Assembly (NCBI RefSeq): GCF_001659785.1
Contig: NZ_CP015961.1
Span: 2,728,001 to 2,792,000 of the forward strand
Source: Dietzia timorensis
GTDB lineage: Bacteria > Actinomycetota > Actinomycetes > Mycobacteriales > Mycobacteriaceae
Direction of reading: 5' to 3'
Length of the DNA stretch: 64,000 nt
Shown here in pieces: positions 1 to 8,490 of this stretch. The position numbers and the translations under genes were made by a program. How positions within the stretch are numbered: position 1 is the first letter of the stretch; every line of letters begins with the position of its first letter. The notes under the pieces were generated by a model. That model saw only the letters and a list, made by a program, of their open reading frames with translations, did not search any database and was not told the origin of the DNA.

Positions 1-316
1 GCGGTGTTTGGTCGAAGAGGATCCACACGATCGGCATCGCCATCTGGTCGTGCCGGCGCCTGTTGTGCCGTTGCGTTTCATCGTGTGACCACATATCGGG
101 CATGCGGGGTGATTTTGGGCCATTACGCCAGCACACGCCCCGGCACTCATAACCGGCTGCAGATGTCACGTAAGGTCGCGAAATAATGATCAGCGGATTA
201 TAAATATCGAATCCGCGCAGCTCATCCCTCACAAATCACCGATCTCAGACACACTTTTTGTCCCTTAGCCCCGTCACGCGCAGCGACCTCGGGCGAACGC
301 CGGTAATGGCGACCGT
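1..316. other. No supportable gene; upstream region of purU
   Basis: This left-edge stretch is less GC-rich than the coding DNA around it. Short open frames exist on both strands, but none has a convincing ribosome site, family motif or codon pattern. It may hold the tail of an upstream gene's regulatory region. I see nothing else here. Confidence 0.5.
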
Positions 317-331
317 TAAGATTAATGCCCA
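317..331 (+). promoter_or_regulatory. Candidate leaderless promoter of purU
   Basis: A TAAGAT -10 hexamer (317-322) lies eight bases before the ATG at 331, and there is no Shine-Dalgarno sequence in front of either candidate ATG (325 or 331). This is the usual layout of leaderless actinobacterial transcripts and is why the 331 start is preferred. No clear -35 is visible. Confidence 0.4.
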
Positions 332-1191
332 TGAGCACCCTCCGCCAGTCGGAATTCGTCGTGACCCTCGTGTGCCCGGACGGGCCGGGCATCGTCCACG
401 CGGTCACGGGCGCTGTGCTCTCCGTCGACGGCAACGTCACCGAGAGCCAGCAGTTCGTCAACGCCGATAATGGCCACTTCTACATGCGCCTGCAGGTGCA
501 GACCGACGCGAGCGCGGACGCGCTTCGGGAGGCGCTCGACTCCGTCGTCACACGGCATAAGGCGGATTTGTCCGTTGACGTCGCCGGCCGGCAATGCAAG
601 ACATTGATCCTCGCGTCGAAGGAGGAGCATTGCCTCGGCGACCTGCTGTTCCAGCGCAGCAGCGGCAATGTGCCCATCGATGTGCCGGTGGTGCTCGCGA
701 ACCATCCGAACCCGGGGCCGCTGTCGCAGTTCTACGGCGTCGATTTCGAATACCGGCCGATCGGCGGCGCAGAGGACAGGGACGCGTTCGAGCGGCGGGT
801 GCTCGAGCTCGTCGACGCCTACGACATCGAGCTCGTCGTGCTCGCCCGGTACATGCAGATCCTCTCGCCTGAGCTGTGCAAGAAGCTCGCGGGGCGGTGC
901 ATCAACATCCACCACTCGTTCCTGCCCGGATTCAAGGGCGCGAACCCGTACCGGCAGGCGCACGCGCGCGGGGTCAAGCAGATCGGCGCGACCGCTCATT
1001 TCGTCACCGCCGATCTCGACGAGGGGCCGATCATTGAGCAGGAGGTCACGCGCGTCGACCACACGCGCTCGGTGGACGAGCTCCGCGCGATCGGGCAGGA
1101 CACCGAATCGCGGGCGCTGCGTCAGGCGGTGACATGGTTCGCGCAGTCCCGGGTCCTGCTCGACGGGCAGCGGAAGATCATCTTCCCGTAG
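331..1191 (+). CDS. purU: Formyltetrahydrofolate deformylase
   Basis: Hydrolyses 10-formyl-tetrahydrofolate to formate and tetrahydrofolate, balancing one-carbon pools and feeding formate to purine synthesis; cytoplasmic. About 286 residues, the normal family length. An N-terminal ACT domain (roughly residues 8-85, opening FVVTLVCPDGPGIV) precedes a formyltransferase fold. The active-site histidine lies in HHSFLPGFKGANPY (about residue 195) and the catalytic aspartate in TADLDEGPI (about residue 228). ATG 325 would add two residues; 331 is chosen because a TAAGAT hexamer is spaced for leaderless initiation there. The 3' end overlaps the tail of the convergent glycosyltransferase gene by 14 bp, so no terminator separates them. 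Confidence 0.95.
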   Translation: MSTLRQSEFVVTLVCPDGPGIVHAVTGAVLSVDGNVTESQQFVNADNGHFYMRLQVQTDASADALREALDSVVTRHKADLSVDVAGRQCKTLILASKEEHCLGDLLFQRSSGNVPIDVPVVLANHPNPGPLSQFYGVDFEYRPIGGAEDRDAFERRVLELVDAYDIELVVLARYMQILSPELCKKLAGRCINIHHSFLPGFKGANPYRQAHARGVKQIGATAHFVTADLDEGPIIEQEVTRVDHTRSVDELRAIGQDTESRALRQAVTWFAQSRVLLDGQRKIIFP

Positions 1192-2464
1192 GCGCCCCGC
1201 AGCTCGCGGGGATGCCGTTCGCGTCGGCGGGCTCCGACGCTTCGGCCCGTTCGGGCGGTTCGACCCCGTCCACCCTTCGCCAGCGGCGCATGACAAAGAA
1301 CTTCACCACCGTCGCCGCGATCGTCCCCACCCCGACGGTGACCGTCTGCACGGCCGTCGGCGCGCCCGGCCACACCGCGCCGAGCACGGCCAGCGCGCCA
1401 GCGGTGAGCAGCCACGTGAGCCCGAGAATCGCCAGCCCCTGCACCTGGTGCCACAGGGTTCCGCGCCGGGACACGACGTTGAACGTCCACGACCGGTTGA
1501 GCGCGGTGTTAATGACCGTCGCGGCAGCGAGCGCCACGATATTCGCGATCTGCGCCGTCATGATTCCCAAGACCTGCAGAACGGCGAACCCGCCCAGGTG
1601 GAGGACGGTGGTCAGCGCTCCGACGGCGGCGAAGCGGATCACCTGGCCGCCGGTCTGCGCCGAGGGCATCGTGCGGCCGATCCGCGCGCGGATCTCGTCG
1701 ACCGGCAGCGCGCCGCGCCGCAGCGAGCGGCGCACCCGCAGAACTCCGCGGATGTCGTCGAGCGCGGTGCCGACCACGTCGACCCGCGAATCGGGGTCGT
1801 CGTACCAATCGACGGGCACCTCGTGGATGCGAAGTCCGCTGCGCTCGGCGAGCACGAGAAGCTCGGTGTCGAAGAACCATGCGTTATCGCCGACGAGCGG
1901 CAACAGCTGCGCGGCGACGTCCGCGCGGATCGCCTTGAACCCGCACTGCGCGTCGGTGAACCCCGCGCCGAGTGCCACCGACAGGCCCGCGTTGTAGCAG
2001 CGCGAGATGAACTCGCGGCTCGTCCCGCGCACCACCCGCGAGGCCCGGTGCAGCCTCGTGCCGATCGCGAGGTCCGAGTGCCCGGACATGAGCGGCGCGA
2101 CGAGCGGCCACAGCGCGCCGAGGTCGGTGGACAGGTCCGCGTCCATGTACGCCACGACCATCGCGTCGGAGGTGCTCCACACCGCCTTGAGCGCCCGGCC
2201 GCGCCCCTTCTCCGCGAGCTGCACGAGGCGAACCACCCCGGTATGACGTCGGACGAGCTCCGCCGCGACGCGGCCGGTGCCGTCGGTGGACCCGTTGTCG
2301 GCGATGGTGATTCTGTACGGGTACGGGAAGGTATCCGCGAGGTGGCGCTGCAGCCGTTCGACGCACGCGCCGATGGTGTGGACCTCGTTGAGCACGGGAA
2401 CGACGACATCGAGGACGAGCGTTCCCGGGCGGGTTTCGATTCCAGGATCTGTCGATATGTGCAC
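1178..2464 (-). CDS. GT2 (DPM1-like) glycosyltransferase fused to a GtrA-like membrane domain
   Basis: The N-terminal half (about residues 18-250) is a GT-A fold of the dolichol/polyprenyl-phosphate mannosyltransferase type: VVVPVLNEVHTIGACVERL, DNGSTDGTG and the metal-binding DAD at residues 108-110. The C-terminal half (about 285-405) has four hydrophobic helices typical of GtrA, a polyprenyl-linked sugar flippase family. It probably makes a polyprenyl-phosphate sugar and passes it across the membrane. The start is GTG (2464), 4 bp after the stop of the GT39 gene, so the two form an operon like Bacillus ykcB-ykcC. The polyprenyl-sugar made here is the likely donor for the GT39 enzyme. Sugar and acceptor cannot be told from sequence; a cell-wall glycan or lipoglycan target is an inference. 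Confidence 0.85.
   Translation of the reverse strand: MHISTDPGIETRPGTLVLDVVVPVLNEVHTIGACVERLQRHLADTFPYPYRITIADNGSTDGTGRVAAELVRRHTGVVRLVQLAEKGRGRALKAVWSTSDAMVVAYMDADLSTDLGALWPLVAPLMSGHSDLAIGTRLHRASRVVRGTSREFISRCYNAGLSVALGAGFTDAQCGFKAIRADVAAQLLPLVGDNAWFFDTELLVLAERSGLRIHEVPVDWYDDPDSRVDVVGTALDDIRGVLRVRRSLRRGALPVDEIRARIGRTMPSAQTGGQVIRFAAVGALTTVLHLGGFAVLQVLGIMTAQIANIVALAAATVINTALNRSWTFNVVSRRGTLWHQVQGLAILGLTWLLTAGALAVLGAVWPGAPTAVQTVTVGVGTIAATVVKFFVMRRWRRVDGVEPPERAEASEPADANGIPASCGAPTGR
2244..2254 (+). repeat. ATGACGTCGGA motif, copy 1
   Basis: Copy of the recurrent 11-mer (context TATGACGTCGGAC), inside the GT2 coding sequence, where the minus strand reads it as part of LVRRHTG. Confidence 0.6.
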
Positions 2465-2468
2465 CGGA

Positions 2469-4559
2469 CTACTCCCCTGCGCCGTCGAGAGGTGCGGTCA
2501 TGTCGTAGAACGTCTGGTCGCCGTAGGTGACGGCGGTGAAGTTCTCCTCGGCCCACTCGACGATCTCGGCCGCTTCGTTCGATCCGCCCATCTGCGCACC
2601 GCCCATGCCGCCGGAGGCCAGGACGTAATGCACCTTTCCGTCGGCGACGTATTGCTGGAATTGCTCGAGCGTGGGGCTCGGGTCGGAGCCGTTGAACCCG
2701 CCGAGCGACATGACCGGAAGCTCTGTCGCCAGCTGAAGGCCGGCCGCGCTCTGGCTACCGATCGCCGCGGCGACCCAGGTGTAGTCTCCGGCGTCCGCGC
2801 TCAGCGCGTCGACGACCTCGGCGCTCGGTTCGGAGGCGTCGAGCAGGCCGCCCATGCCACCACCGCCGCCGGGCATTCCTCCGCCCGCGCCGCCGTCGGT
2901 CGCTCCGCCGGGTATTGAGCCCGGGGCTGCGCCAGCAGCGCCACCGGGCATTCCGCCCGGTCCGCCCATGCCGCCCGGTCCGCCCATGCCGCCGGGTCCG
3001 CCCATGCCGCCGGGGCCAGCGGTGACAATCGAGCCGGTGACCTCGGAGTTCACCGTGGTCGCGGCGTAGGCAAGTTGGCCCGCGGACCCGCTCACGAGCG
3101 CGGCGAGCACGACCGCCGTCATCCAGCGTTTCCCTATGCGGTGCGCGACGAGGAAGGCGAGCGCCGCGAAGATGCCGGCCGCGAGGACCACGATGCGCAG
3201 CCAGTCGCCGTAATAGTCGGCGCGGGTGAGGAGGACGAAGCCCCACACGCCGGCGGCGAGGGCCGCGAGGGCGAGCGGGATTCGGCCGGCGACGCGGTCG
3301 CGGTGTTGCCACGAAAGCGCGCCGCCCATGCCGACCATCGCGGCGATCGCCGGGGCGAGCGCCACGGTGTAATAGGAGTGGAAGATCCCGGCCATGAAGC
3401 TGAAGGTCACGAAGGTGACGGCGAACCATCCGCCGAACACGATGAGCGCGGCGCGGCGAGCATCGGTGCGCGCGGCGCGGCCGAGCAGCCACAGGCCGGC
3501 GACGAGCAGGACGAGCGCAGCGGGGATGAGCCAGGAGATCTGGCCGCCGGATTCGGAATCGAACATGCGCCAGATCCCGGTCTCGCCCCACATGCCGCCG
3601 CCGGGGGCACCGGCCATGTCCCCGCCGCCGGGGCCGCCGACTGCGCCGACCTGCTCGCCGTTGATGCGACCGAGGCCGTTGTAGCCGAAGGTGAGCTCGA
3701 GGAACGAGTTGGTTTGGCTGCCGCCGATGTAGGGGCGCGCGGATTCGGGCACGAGCTCGACGATCGCGACCCACCAGCCGCCGGCGACGACTACCGCGGC
3801 GATCGCGGCGAGGGACGCGACGATCCTGCGGCGGATCGGCGCCTGCGCGCAGATGAGGAACGCGAGACCGAAGAACGGCACGACGAGGAACGCCTGTAGC
3901 GTCTTGGTGAGGAACGCGAACCCGATGATCACGCCGACGAGGGTCATCCACCCGACGGCGCGGCGCTCCGAGGTGATCGCGCGCAGCGTCGCCCAGGCGG
4001 CGAGCGTGAGCAGGAATACCAGCAGCGCGTCCGGGTTATTGAAGCGGAACATGAGCACGGCCACGGGCGTGATCGCGAGCGTCGCGCCGGCGAGTAGCCC
4101 GGCGCCGGGCCCGAAGTAGCGGCGCACGGTGCGGTAGAGGACATAGACGGTCGCGACGCCGAGGAGCACCTCGGGCAGCAGGATCGCGAACGTGTTGAGC
4201 CCGAACGCGCGCACGCTCAGCGCCATGAGCCACAGCGCCGCCGGCGGCTTGTCGACGGTGATCGAGTTCGCCGCGTCGGAGGAGCCGTAGAAGAACGCTG
4301 TCCAGTCCTCGGAGCCGGCCTGCACGGCCGCCGAGTAGAAGGAGTTCGCCCAGCCGTTCGCGGTGATGTTCCAGAAGTACAGCACCGCGGTGCCGATGAG
4401 TAGCGCGGCGACGGCGCCGCGGCTCCACAGCGGGTCGCGCCCGCGGCCGTCTGCGGTCGGGAAGTGGTCTGTGTCTCGTGGTGGCGACGCAGGTCCCGCC
4501 GCGGCGCCCGATTCGGGGCCCGGCGAGGCGGCGTCGCGCTCTGTGGCAGTTGTGGTCAT
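2469..4559 (-). CDS. GT39 (ArnT/YkcB-like) polyprenyl-phosphate-sugar-dependent membrane glycosyltransferase
   Basis: A polytopic membrane enzyme of about 696 residues. The first extracytoplasmic loop carries the catalytic-type segment around SEDWTAFFYGSSD and DKPPAALWLMALS, standard for GT39. About ten further hydrophobic helices follow, then an outside C-terminal domain with LGGFNGSDPSPT and VHYVLASGG, seen in actinobacterial YkcB relatives. That domain contains a Gly-rich insert with tandem GGPGGM units. It should transfer a sugar from a polyprenyl-phosphate donor to an acceptor outside the membrane; the downstream GT2-GtrA protein likely supplies the donor. Start 4559 is chosen because GGGAGAGGG lies at good spacing; an upstream in-frame start would add 16 residues without one. 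Confidence 0.88.
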   Translation of the reverse strand: MTTTATERDAASPGPESGAAAGPASPPRDTDHFPTADGRGRDPLWSRGAVAALLIGTAVLYFWNITANGWANSFYSAAVQAGSEDWTAFFYGSSDAANSITVDKPPAALWLMALSVRAFGLNTFAILLPEVLLGVATVYVLYRTVRRYFGPGAGLLAGATLAITPVAVLMFRFNNPDALLVFLLTLAAWATLRAITSERRAVGWMTLVGVIIGFAFLTKTLQAFLVVPFFGLAFLICAQAPIRRRIVASLAAIAAVVVAGGWWVAIVELVPESARPYIGGSQTNSFLELTFGYNGLGRINGEQVGAVGGPGGGDMAGAPGGGMWGETGIWRMFDSESGGQISWLIPAALVLLVAGLWLLGRAARTDARRAALIVFGGWFAVTFVTFSFMAGIFHSYYTVALAPAIAAMVGMGGALSWQHRDRVAGRIPLALAALAAGVWGFVLLTRADYYGDWLRIVVLAAGIFAALAFLVAHRIGKRWMTAVVLAALVSGSAGQLAYAATTVNSEVTGSIVTAGPGGMGGPGGMGGPGGMGGPGGMPGGAAGAAPGSIPGGATDGGAGGGMPGGGGGMGGLLDASEPSAEVVDALSADAGDYTWVAAAIGSQSAAGLQLATELPVMSLGGFNGSDPSPTLEQFQQYVADGKVHYVLASGGMGGAQMGGSNEAAEIVEWAEENFTAVTYGDQTFYDMTAPLDGAGE
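2953..3006. repeat. 18-bp tandem repeat (x3) within the GT39 gene
   Basis: Three near-identical 18-bp units (plus strand CCGCCCGGTCCGCCCATG) encode GGPGGM hexapeptides in the extracytoplasmic Gly-rich insert. A degenerate fourth unit follows. Unit number could vary between strains by slippage. Confidence 0.85.
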
Positions 4560-4751
4560 GGCAACGACCCTCTCCCGCCATGCTGTGACGCTCCTGTGCA
4601 CATCCACGGCGCTTCTTGGGAGTTCCTTCGCTCACACCGATCAGCGATTAATCGCTGCACCCCAGGGCGCTCACAGCGCCGCCCAAGGTTCGCCACCCAT
4701 GCTTGCCGCATGGAAAAATCTTCTTCACATTCACAGAACAACCATTCACCT

Positions 4752-4762
4752 ATGACGTCGGA
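4752..4762 (+). repeat. ATGACGTCGGA motif, copy 2
   Basis: Copy of the recurrent 11-mer in TATGACGTCGGAC context. Its ATG coincides with the chosen start codon of the Gly-rich exported protein. Confidence 0.6.
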
Positions 4763-5183
4763 CGCAGCTTCCGCCTCGGGCCCGGCGACCTCACCTGCGC
4801 GAACCCCCGTGCGGTGGTCGGGCCGCAAGACGGCCGTCGGCGCGGCGCTCGCGATCGGTATCGCGGCGGGCAGCGGGGTCGCCGCGGCGCAGGCGATCCC
4901 CCAGGGCTCCCTGAGCTTCGGCGGGCAGCACGGCTTCGGACACGGCGGACCGGGGTTCCCGGGCGGCGAGGGGTTCCCGGGCGGCGAGGGGTTCCCGGGC
5001 GCACAAGACGGCCAGGGCAAGCCCGGCATGCAGGGCTCGCAGGACTATCAGATTGGCCAGGATCCTGGCCAGCAGCCGAGTCCGCGCTCGGTGCCGGGAA
5101 ACAACGCCTCGCCGGACGCCATCCTCCCCTCACGCCCCGAGGACGACGGCGCCACAGGCAACGGGACCACCAGGGACATCTGA
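4752..5183 (+). CDS. Small secreted Gly/Pro/Gln-rich protein, unknown function
   Basis: I do not recognise a family. A 20-residue hydrophobic stretch after RKTA (AVGAALAIGIAAGSGVAAAQA) looks like a signal peptide with an AQA cleavage site. The mature part is low-complexity, opens with a QGSLSFGG motif like the GSL motifs of other exported proteins in this window, and holds GGEGFPG repeats coded by a 15-bp unit around 4967-5000. The start is uncertain: ATG 4752 is used, ATG 4710 would lengthen the N-terminus, and GTG 4809 would give the most canonical signal peptide. None has a good ribosome site. It is divergent from the GT39 gene, and the roughly 190 bp between them must hold both promoters. 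Confidence 0.55.
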   Translation: MTSDAASASGPATSPARTPVRWSGRKTAVGAALAIGIAAGSGVAAAQAIPQGSLSFGGQHGFGHGGPGFPGGEGFPGGEGFPGAQDGQGKPGMQGSQDYQIGQDPGQQPSPRSVPGNNASPDAILPSRPEDDGATGNGTTRDI

Positions 5184-5292
5184 TCTCGCCACTTCAGCGG
5201 CCGACCATACGCGCCAAAATGAGTACGTTGGCCATGTAACGGGCGCCCGCTGCCCGCCCCGCAAGGATCGTTCGTGAGGAAGACGTGCGCCC

Positions 5293-6165
5293 ATGATCCC
5301 GGTGACCTACTACCCGACATCCACGCAGCGCCAGTTGCAGAAGAACCGCGAGTTGGTGGCCGATAAGCCCTACGCCCATTTCTTCCGCGAGGACATGTGG
5401 CTGCGCGAAGAGGCGCTCCCCGCCCTCAAGGCGCCGATGGACCCGGCGCTCGCCCTGCGCACCACGAGCTCCGACCTCAACCGTCTGCTCGAGCCCGGCT
5501 ACCACGAGGTCGAGACCGGATACTGCGCGCTGCCGGACGGCACCGGATACACCACGAGCCTCACCATTTTTCCCGGCGCCACGGCGGAGATGCTCCGCTG
5601 GTGGTTCTGGTGGCATTCGGTGGAGGCCGCCCGCTACACGCTGTGGTTCCCGTGGAATCACGTGAGCGCGCTCGCGCAGAACCGCGACGTGCTCACCGCA
5701 CCGGGCCTCACCGACGAACAGCGCTACATCGGCAACACCCACAACATAGACGAATACATCGGCGCCGACCTGCAGAAGATCGCGATCAGCTTCGTCGACC
5801 CGGGCGAGCTCGGCATCGACGCCGCGGCAATGCCCGCCGCCGGCATCCACGCGAGCGCCTGCGGCCACGTCTACCTGCGCCGACCCTGGCTATACTCGGC
5901 GACGATGGTCCACCTCGTCCGCGACACCGACGAAGGTTTCGAGCTTCGCTCGCGCTACCGGCTCGGGGACCGAATCTCCCTCGGACGCGGCAACCGCGCG
6001 CTCGACCTCGACCGGCTCGCCGGCACGCTCGGTCTCAAGGCCCGCCTCGCCGGTGGGCGGCTCGCCTACGAGCAGCTTCTCCACGATCAGATCGAAATCA
6101 CTCACCTCGCGGGCATCCTCCCCGGCCTCTACGCAGAATTCGGGCCGGGCAAGAACTCCGAATAA
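5293..6165 (+). CDS. DAPG/phloretin hydrolase (PhlG) family protein
   Basis: A 290-residue protein resembling 2,4-diacetylphloroglucinol hydrolase and phloretin hydrolase, zinc enzymes that cleave a C-C bond between an aromatic ring and an acyl group. Supporting segments are GYCALPDGTGYT, the Trp-rich AEMLRWWFWWHSVEAARYTL (about residues 98-117) and FPWNHVS, which place candidate metal-binding His and Glu residues as in the family; a further His lies in HLVRDT near residue 214. The length is normal and there is no signal peptide, so it is cytoplasmic. It stands alone between a secreted protein and the convergent menC. The natural substrate in this organism is unknown; a detoxifying or aromatic-ketone catabolic role is inferred from the family only. 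Confidence 0.75.
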   Translation: MIPVTYYPTSTQRQLQKNRELVADKPYAHFFREDMWLREEALPALKAPMDPALALRTTSSDLNRLLEPGYHEVETGYCALPDGTGYTTSLTIFPGATAEMLRWWFWWHSVEAARYTLWFPWNHVSALAQNRDVLTAPGLTDEQRYIGNTHNIDEYIGADLQKIAISFVDPGELGIDAAAMPAAGIHASACGHVYLRRPWLYSATMVHLVRDTDEGFELRSRYRLGDRISLGRGNRALDLDRLAGTLGLKARLAGGRLAYEQLLHDQIEITHLAGILPGLYAEFGPGKNSE

Positions 6166-6186
6166 CGGCGCGCACCGCGGCGTTCG

Positions 6187-7266
6187 CTACGCCCCAGTGG
6201 CTTCCGCCGCGAGCACCTCGTAGCAGCGCTGCAGCCGCGCGATCCACCAGTCCCTCCGCTCTCCGGAGGCGGCCAGCGCACCCAGACGTGCGGGATCGGG
6301 TTCGGTCATGACGGCAGAGAGCGTTCCATCCACCAGCTCCCTTGGCTCGGCGACGTCCTCTTCGAAGAGCCCGCCTGTGCCGAGCCCGCATGCGGGGATG
6401 GTCCCGTCGGCGCCCGCGGGAAGCGCGGCCGCCGCGGCAAGACCGGCACCCATGCCGACGGCGGTGTCGAGGGCGCTGGAGACCGTCACGTCGAGGCCGA
6501 GTTCCCGCAGCGAGGCTGCAACCGAGAGCAGCCGGCGCGGCCCGCCGAGCGGCGGCGCCTTCACCACGGCGCGGTCCGCTCCCCCGGCGTGCGCGACGAG
6601 CAGCGGGTCCTCGGCGCGACGGATGGACTCGTCCGCGGCGACTGCGATCGCGCCGCCGGCGACCGTCCCGCCGACGATGTCCCCGCGCTCGGCGCCCGCC
6701 GCGATCTCGCCCCGCAGCTGGGCGAGCTCCGGCACCGTCGCGCACGGCTGCTCCATGTACTCGAACTGCCCGCCGGCGTCGGCGACGACGCGTCCGAGCA
6801 CCCGCGCCGCCTCGTACGCCTCCGCAACGGTCCACGCACGGTTGGCGTCCACCCGGACCAAGGCGCCGGGGATCGCGGCCAGCGCCGCGGACACACGCGC
6901 GGCGTCGTCATCCAGCGTGGACGGGGTGCTCGGTGAGGGCCCCACCTTGACCTTGACGGTCCGGCACCCGGGGAACAGGTCGAGGATGCCCGCGACCTCG
7001 GCGGGCGGAAACGACGGCACCGTCGCGTTGACCGGCACCCGCTCGCGCAGCGGCTGCGGCGGCCCCTGCCACGCCATTTCGAGCGCCGAGGCGAGCCACG
7101 CGGCGGCCTCGGCGTCGCCGTATTCGGCGAACGGCGCGAACTCGCCCCAGCCCGCGGGGCCCTCGACCAGCAAAGCCTCACGCTGGGTGACGTCGCGGAA
7201 GCGCACCCGCATGGGCAGCGACACGACCCGCGCGCGGTCGACGATCTCGTCGAGCGCAGGCAGCAT
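6187..7266 (-). CDS. menC: o-Succinylbenzoate synthase
   Basis: Dehydrates SHCHC to o-succinylbenzoate in menaquinone synthesis; cytoplasmic enolase-superfamily enzyme needing Mg2+. Support: LPMRVRFRDVTQREALLVEG and GWGEFAPFAEY at the N-terminus, VKVKVG with the catalytic lysines, VRVDANRAW, EYMEQPC and AADESIRRAEDP (metal ligands Asp-Glu-Asp), then VVKAPPLGG and ACGLGTGGLFEEDVAE, all as in mycobacterial MenC. ATG 7266 aligns with the usual mycobacterial start; an in-frame extension to GTG 7356 is possible but would leave under 30 bp to the divergent menB. An insert near GDIVGGTVAGGAIAVAADES makes it slightly longer than relatives. Confidence 0.93.
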   Translation of the reverse strand: MLPALDEIVDRARVVSLPMRVRFRDVTQREALLVEGPAGWGEFAPFAEYGDAEAAAWLASALEMAWQGPPQPLRERVPVNATVPSFPPAEVAGILDLFPGCRTVKVKVGPSPSTPSTLDDDAARVSAALAAIPGALVRVDANRAWTVAEAYEAARVLGRVVADAGGQFEYMEQPCATVPELAQLRGEIAAGAERGDIVGGTVAGGAIAVAADESIRRAEDPLLVAHAGGADRAVVKAPPLGGPRRLLSVAASLRELGLDVTVSSALDTAVGMGAGLAAAAALPAGADGTIPACGLGTGGLFEEDVAEPRELVDGTLSAVMTEPDPARLGALAASGERRDWWIARLQRCYEVLAAEATGA

Positions 7267-7379
7267 GCCCGCGCAGCCCACGCCGTTCCCGCTGCCGTCC
7301 CCAAGCCCGCAGCCCGGGTTCGCATGGTTATCGATAGCTCCGTCCATGGACTCCACGCTAGTTCGCTAACGTGGCAGCC

Positions 7380-8345
7380 ATGACCAGCGCATCACAGACC
7401 AGCGGCAACCCCTTCGACCCGAGCCAGTGGCGCACGGTGCCGGGCTTCGAGGACCTCACCGACCTCACCTACCACCGCCACGTCGGCACGGAACGCAAGG
7501 ACGGGACGGTGCGCATCGCGTTCGACCGCCCGGAGGTGCGTAACGCGTTCCGCCCGCACACGGTCGACGAGCTCTACCGCGTGTTCGACCACGCTCGCCG
7601 CTCGCCGGACGTCGGCACCGTGCTGTTCACCGGGAACGGGCCGTCGGAAAAGGACGGCGGCTGGGCGTTCTGCTCCGGCGGCGACCAGAGAATCCGCGGT
7701 CGCTCGGGCTACCAGTACGCGACCGAGCACGACGGCGATGTTGCCGCGGCGACTGCCGACAAGGTCGATGAAGCACGCGTCAAGGCCGAGGGCGGGCGGC
7801 TGCACATCCTCGAGGTGCAGCGACTCATCCGCACGATGCCGAAGGTCGTCATCTGCCTCGTCAACGGTTGGGCCGCGGGCGGCGGTCATTCGCTGCACGT
7901 GGTGTGCGACATGACCCTCGCCTCCCGCGAGCACGCCCGGTTCAAGCAGACCGACGCCGATGTGGGCTCGTTCGACGCCGGCTACGGCTCGGCGTACCTG
8001 GCCAAGCAGGTCGGCCAGAAGTTCGCCCGCGAGATCTTCTTCCTCGGCCGCACCTACAACGCGGAGAAGATGCACCAGATGGGCGCGGTCAACGAGGTCG
8101 CCGACCACGCCGAGCTGGAGAACGTCGCGCTCGAGTGGGCGCGCGCCATCAACTCCAAGTCCCCGACGGCGCAGCGGATGCTCAAGTTCGCGTTCAATCT
8201 CACCGACGACGGGCTCATGGGCCAGCAGGTGTTCGCCGGGGAGGCGACGCGCCTGGCGTACATGACCGATGAGGCGGTCGAGGGCCGCGATTCCTTCCTT
8301 GAGAAGCGGGCTCCGAACTGGGACGAATTCCCTTATTACTACTAA
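7380..8345 (+). CDS. menB: 1,4-Dihydroxy-2-naphthoyl-CoA synthase
   Basis: Crotonase-fold enzyme that closes the second ring of the menaquinone nucleus from o-succinylbenzoyl-CoA. Near-identical landmarks to mycobacterial MenB: FDRPEVRNAFRPHTVDELYR, GGWAFCSGGDQRIRGRSGYQ, NGWAAGGGHSLHVVCDMTLA (oxyanion hole and CoA site) and KQTDADVGSFDAGYGSAYLA. Length (about 321 residues) is normal for the actinobacterial form. GTG 7371 is an alternative start; neither has a ribosome site. Divergent from menC, with the pathway continuing in the menE-menA pair downstream. Confidence 0.96.
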   Translation: MTSASQTSGNPFDPSQWRTVPGFEDLTDLTYHRHVGTERKDGTVRIAFDRPEVRNAFRPHTVDELYRVFDHARRSPDVGTVLFTGNGPSEKDGGWAFCSGGDQRIRGRSGYQYATEHDGDVAAATADKVDEARVKAEGGRLHILEVQRLIRTMPKVVICLVNGWAAGGGHSLHVVCDMTLASREHARFKQTDADVGSFDAGYGSAYLAKQVGQKFAREIFFLGRTYNAEKMHQMGAVNEVADHAELENVALEWARAINSKSPTAQRMLKFAFNLTDDGLMGQQVFAGEATRLAYMTDEAVEGRDSFLEKRAPNWDEFPYYY

Positions 8346-8474
8346 CCATTCCCAGCACGGCGGAAAGGCTCCAGGGACGCATCACCTACCGGCCTTGACC
8401 AGCGCGTTCACTCCCGTCACACGAGGTTTCGCGATTTGTTCTGCCAATCGCGGCACAAGGGCACGCTTTCTGGC

Positions 8475-8490
8475 TACTGTAATTCTCGTG
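8475..8490 (+). promoter_or_regulatory. Candidate leaderless promoter of the DUF3349-menE-menA operon
   Basis: TACTGT (8475-8480) fits TANNNT and is followed by seven bases and the GTG start at 8488, with no Shine-Dalgarno sequence. It would drive DUF3349, menE and menA together. Confidence 0.4.

Noticed and set aside
1-186. 60-codon open frame at the left edge (+)
   Set aside because: No ribosome site, atypical composition for a protein and no motif; likely chance.
1448-2530. Long plus-strand frame opposite the GT2-GtrA gene
   Set aside because: Antisense shadow in high-GC DNA with Arg/Pro/Gly-rich nonsense; the minus strand has clear enzyme motifs.
2953-3006. Possible CRISPR-like array
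   Set aside because: Units are 18 bp, contiguous and in frame (GGPGGM), with no spacers; a coding tandem repeat.
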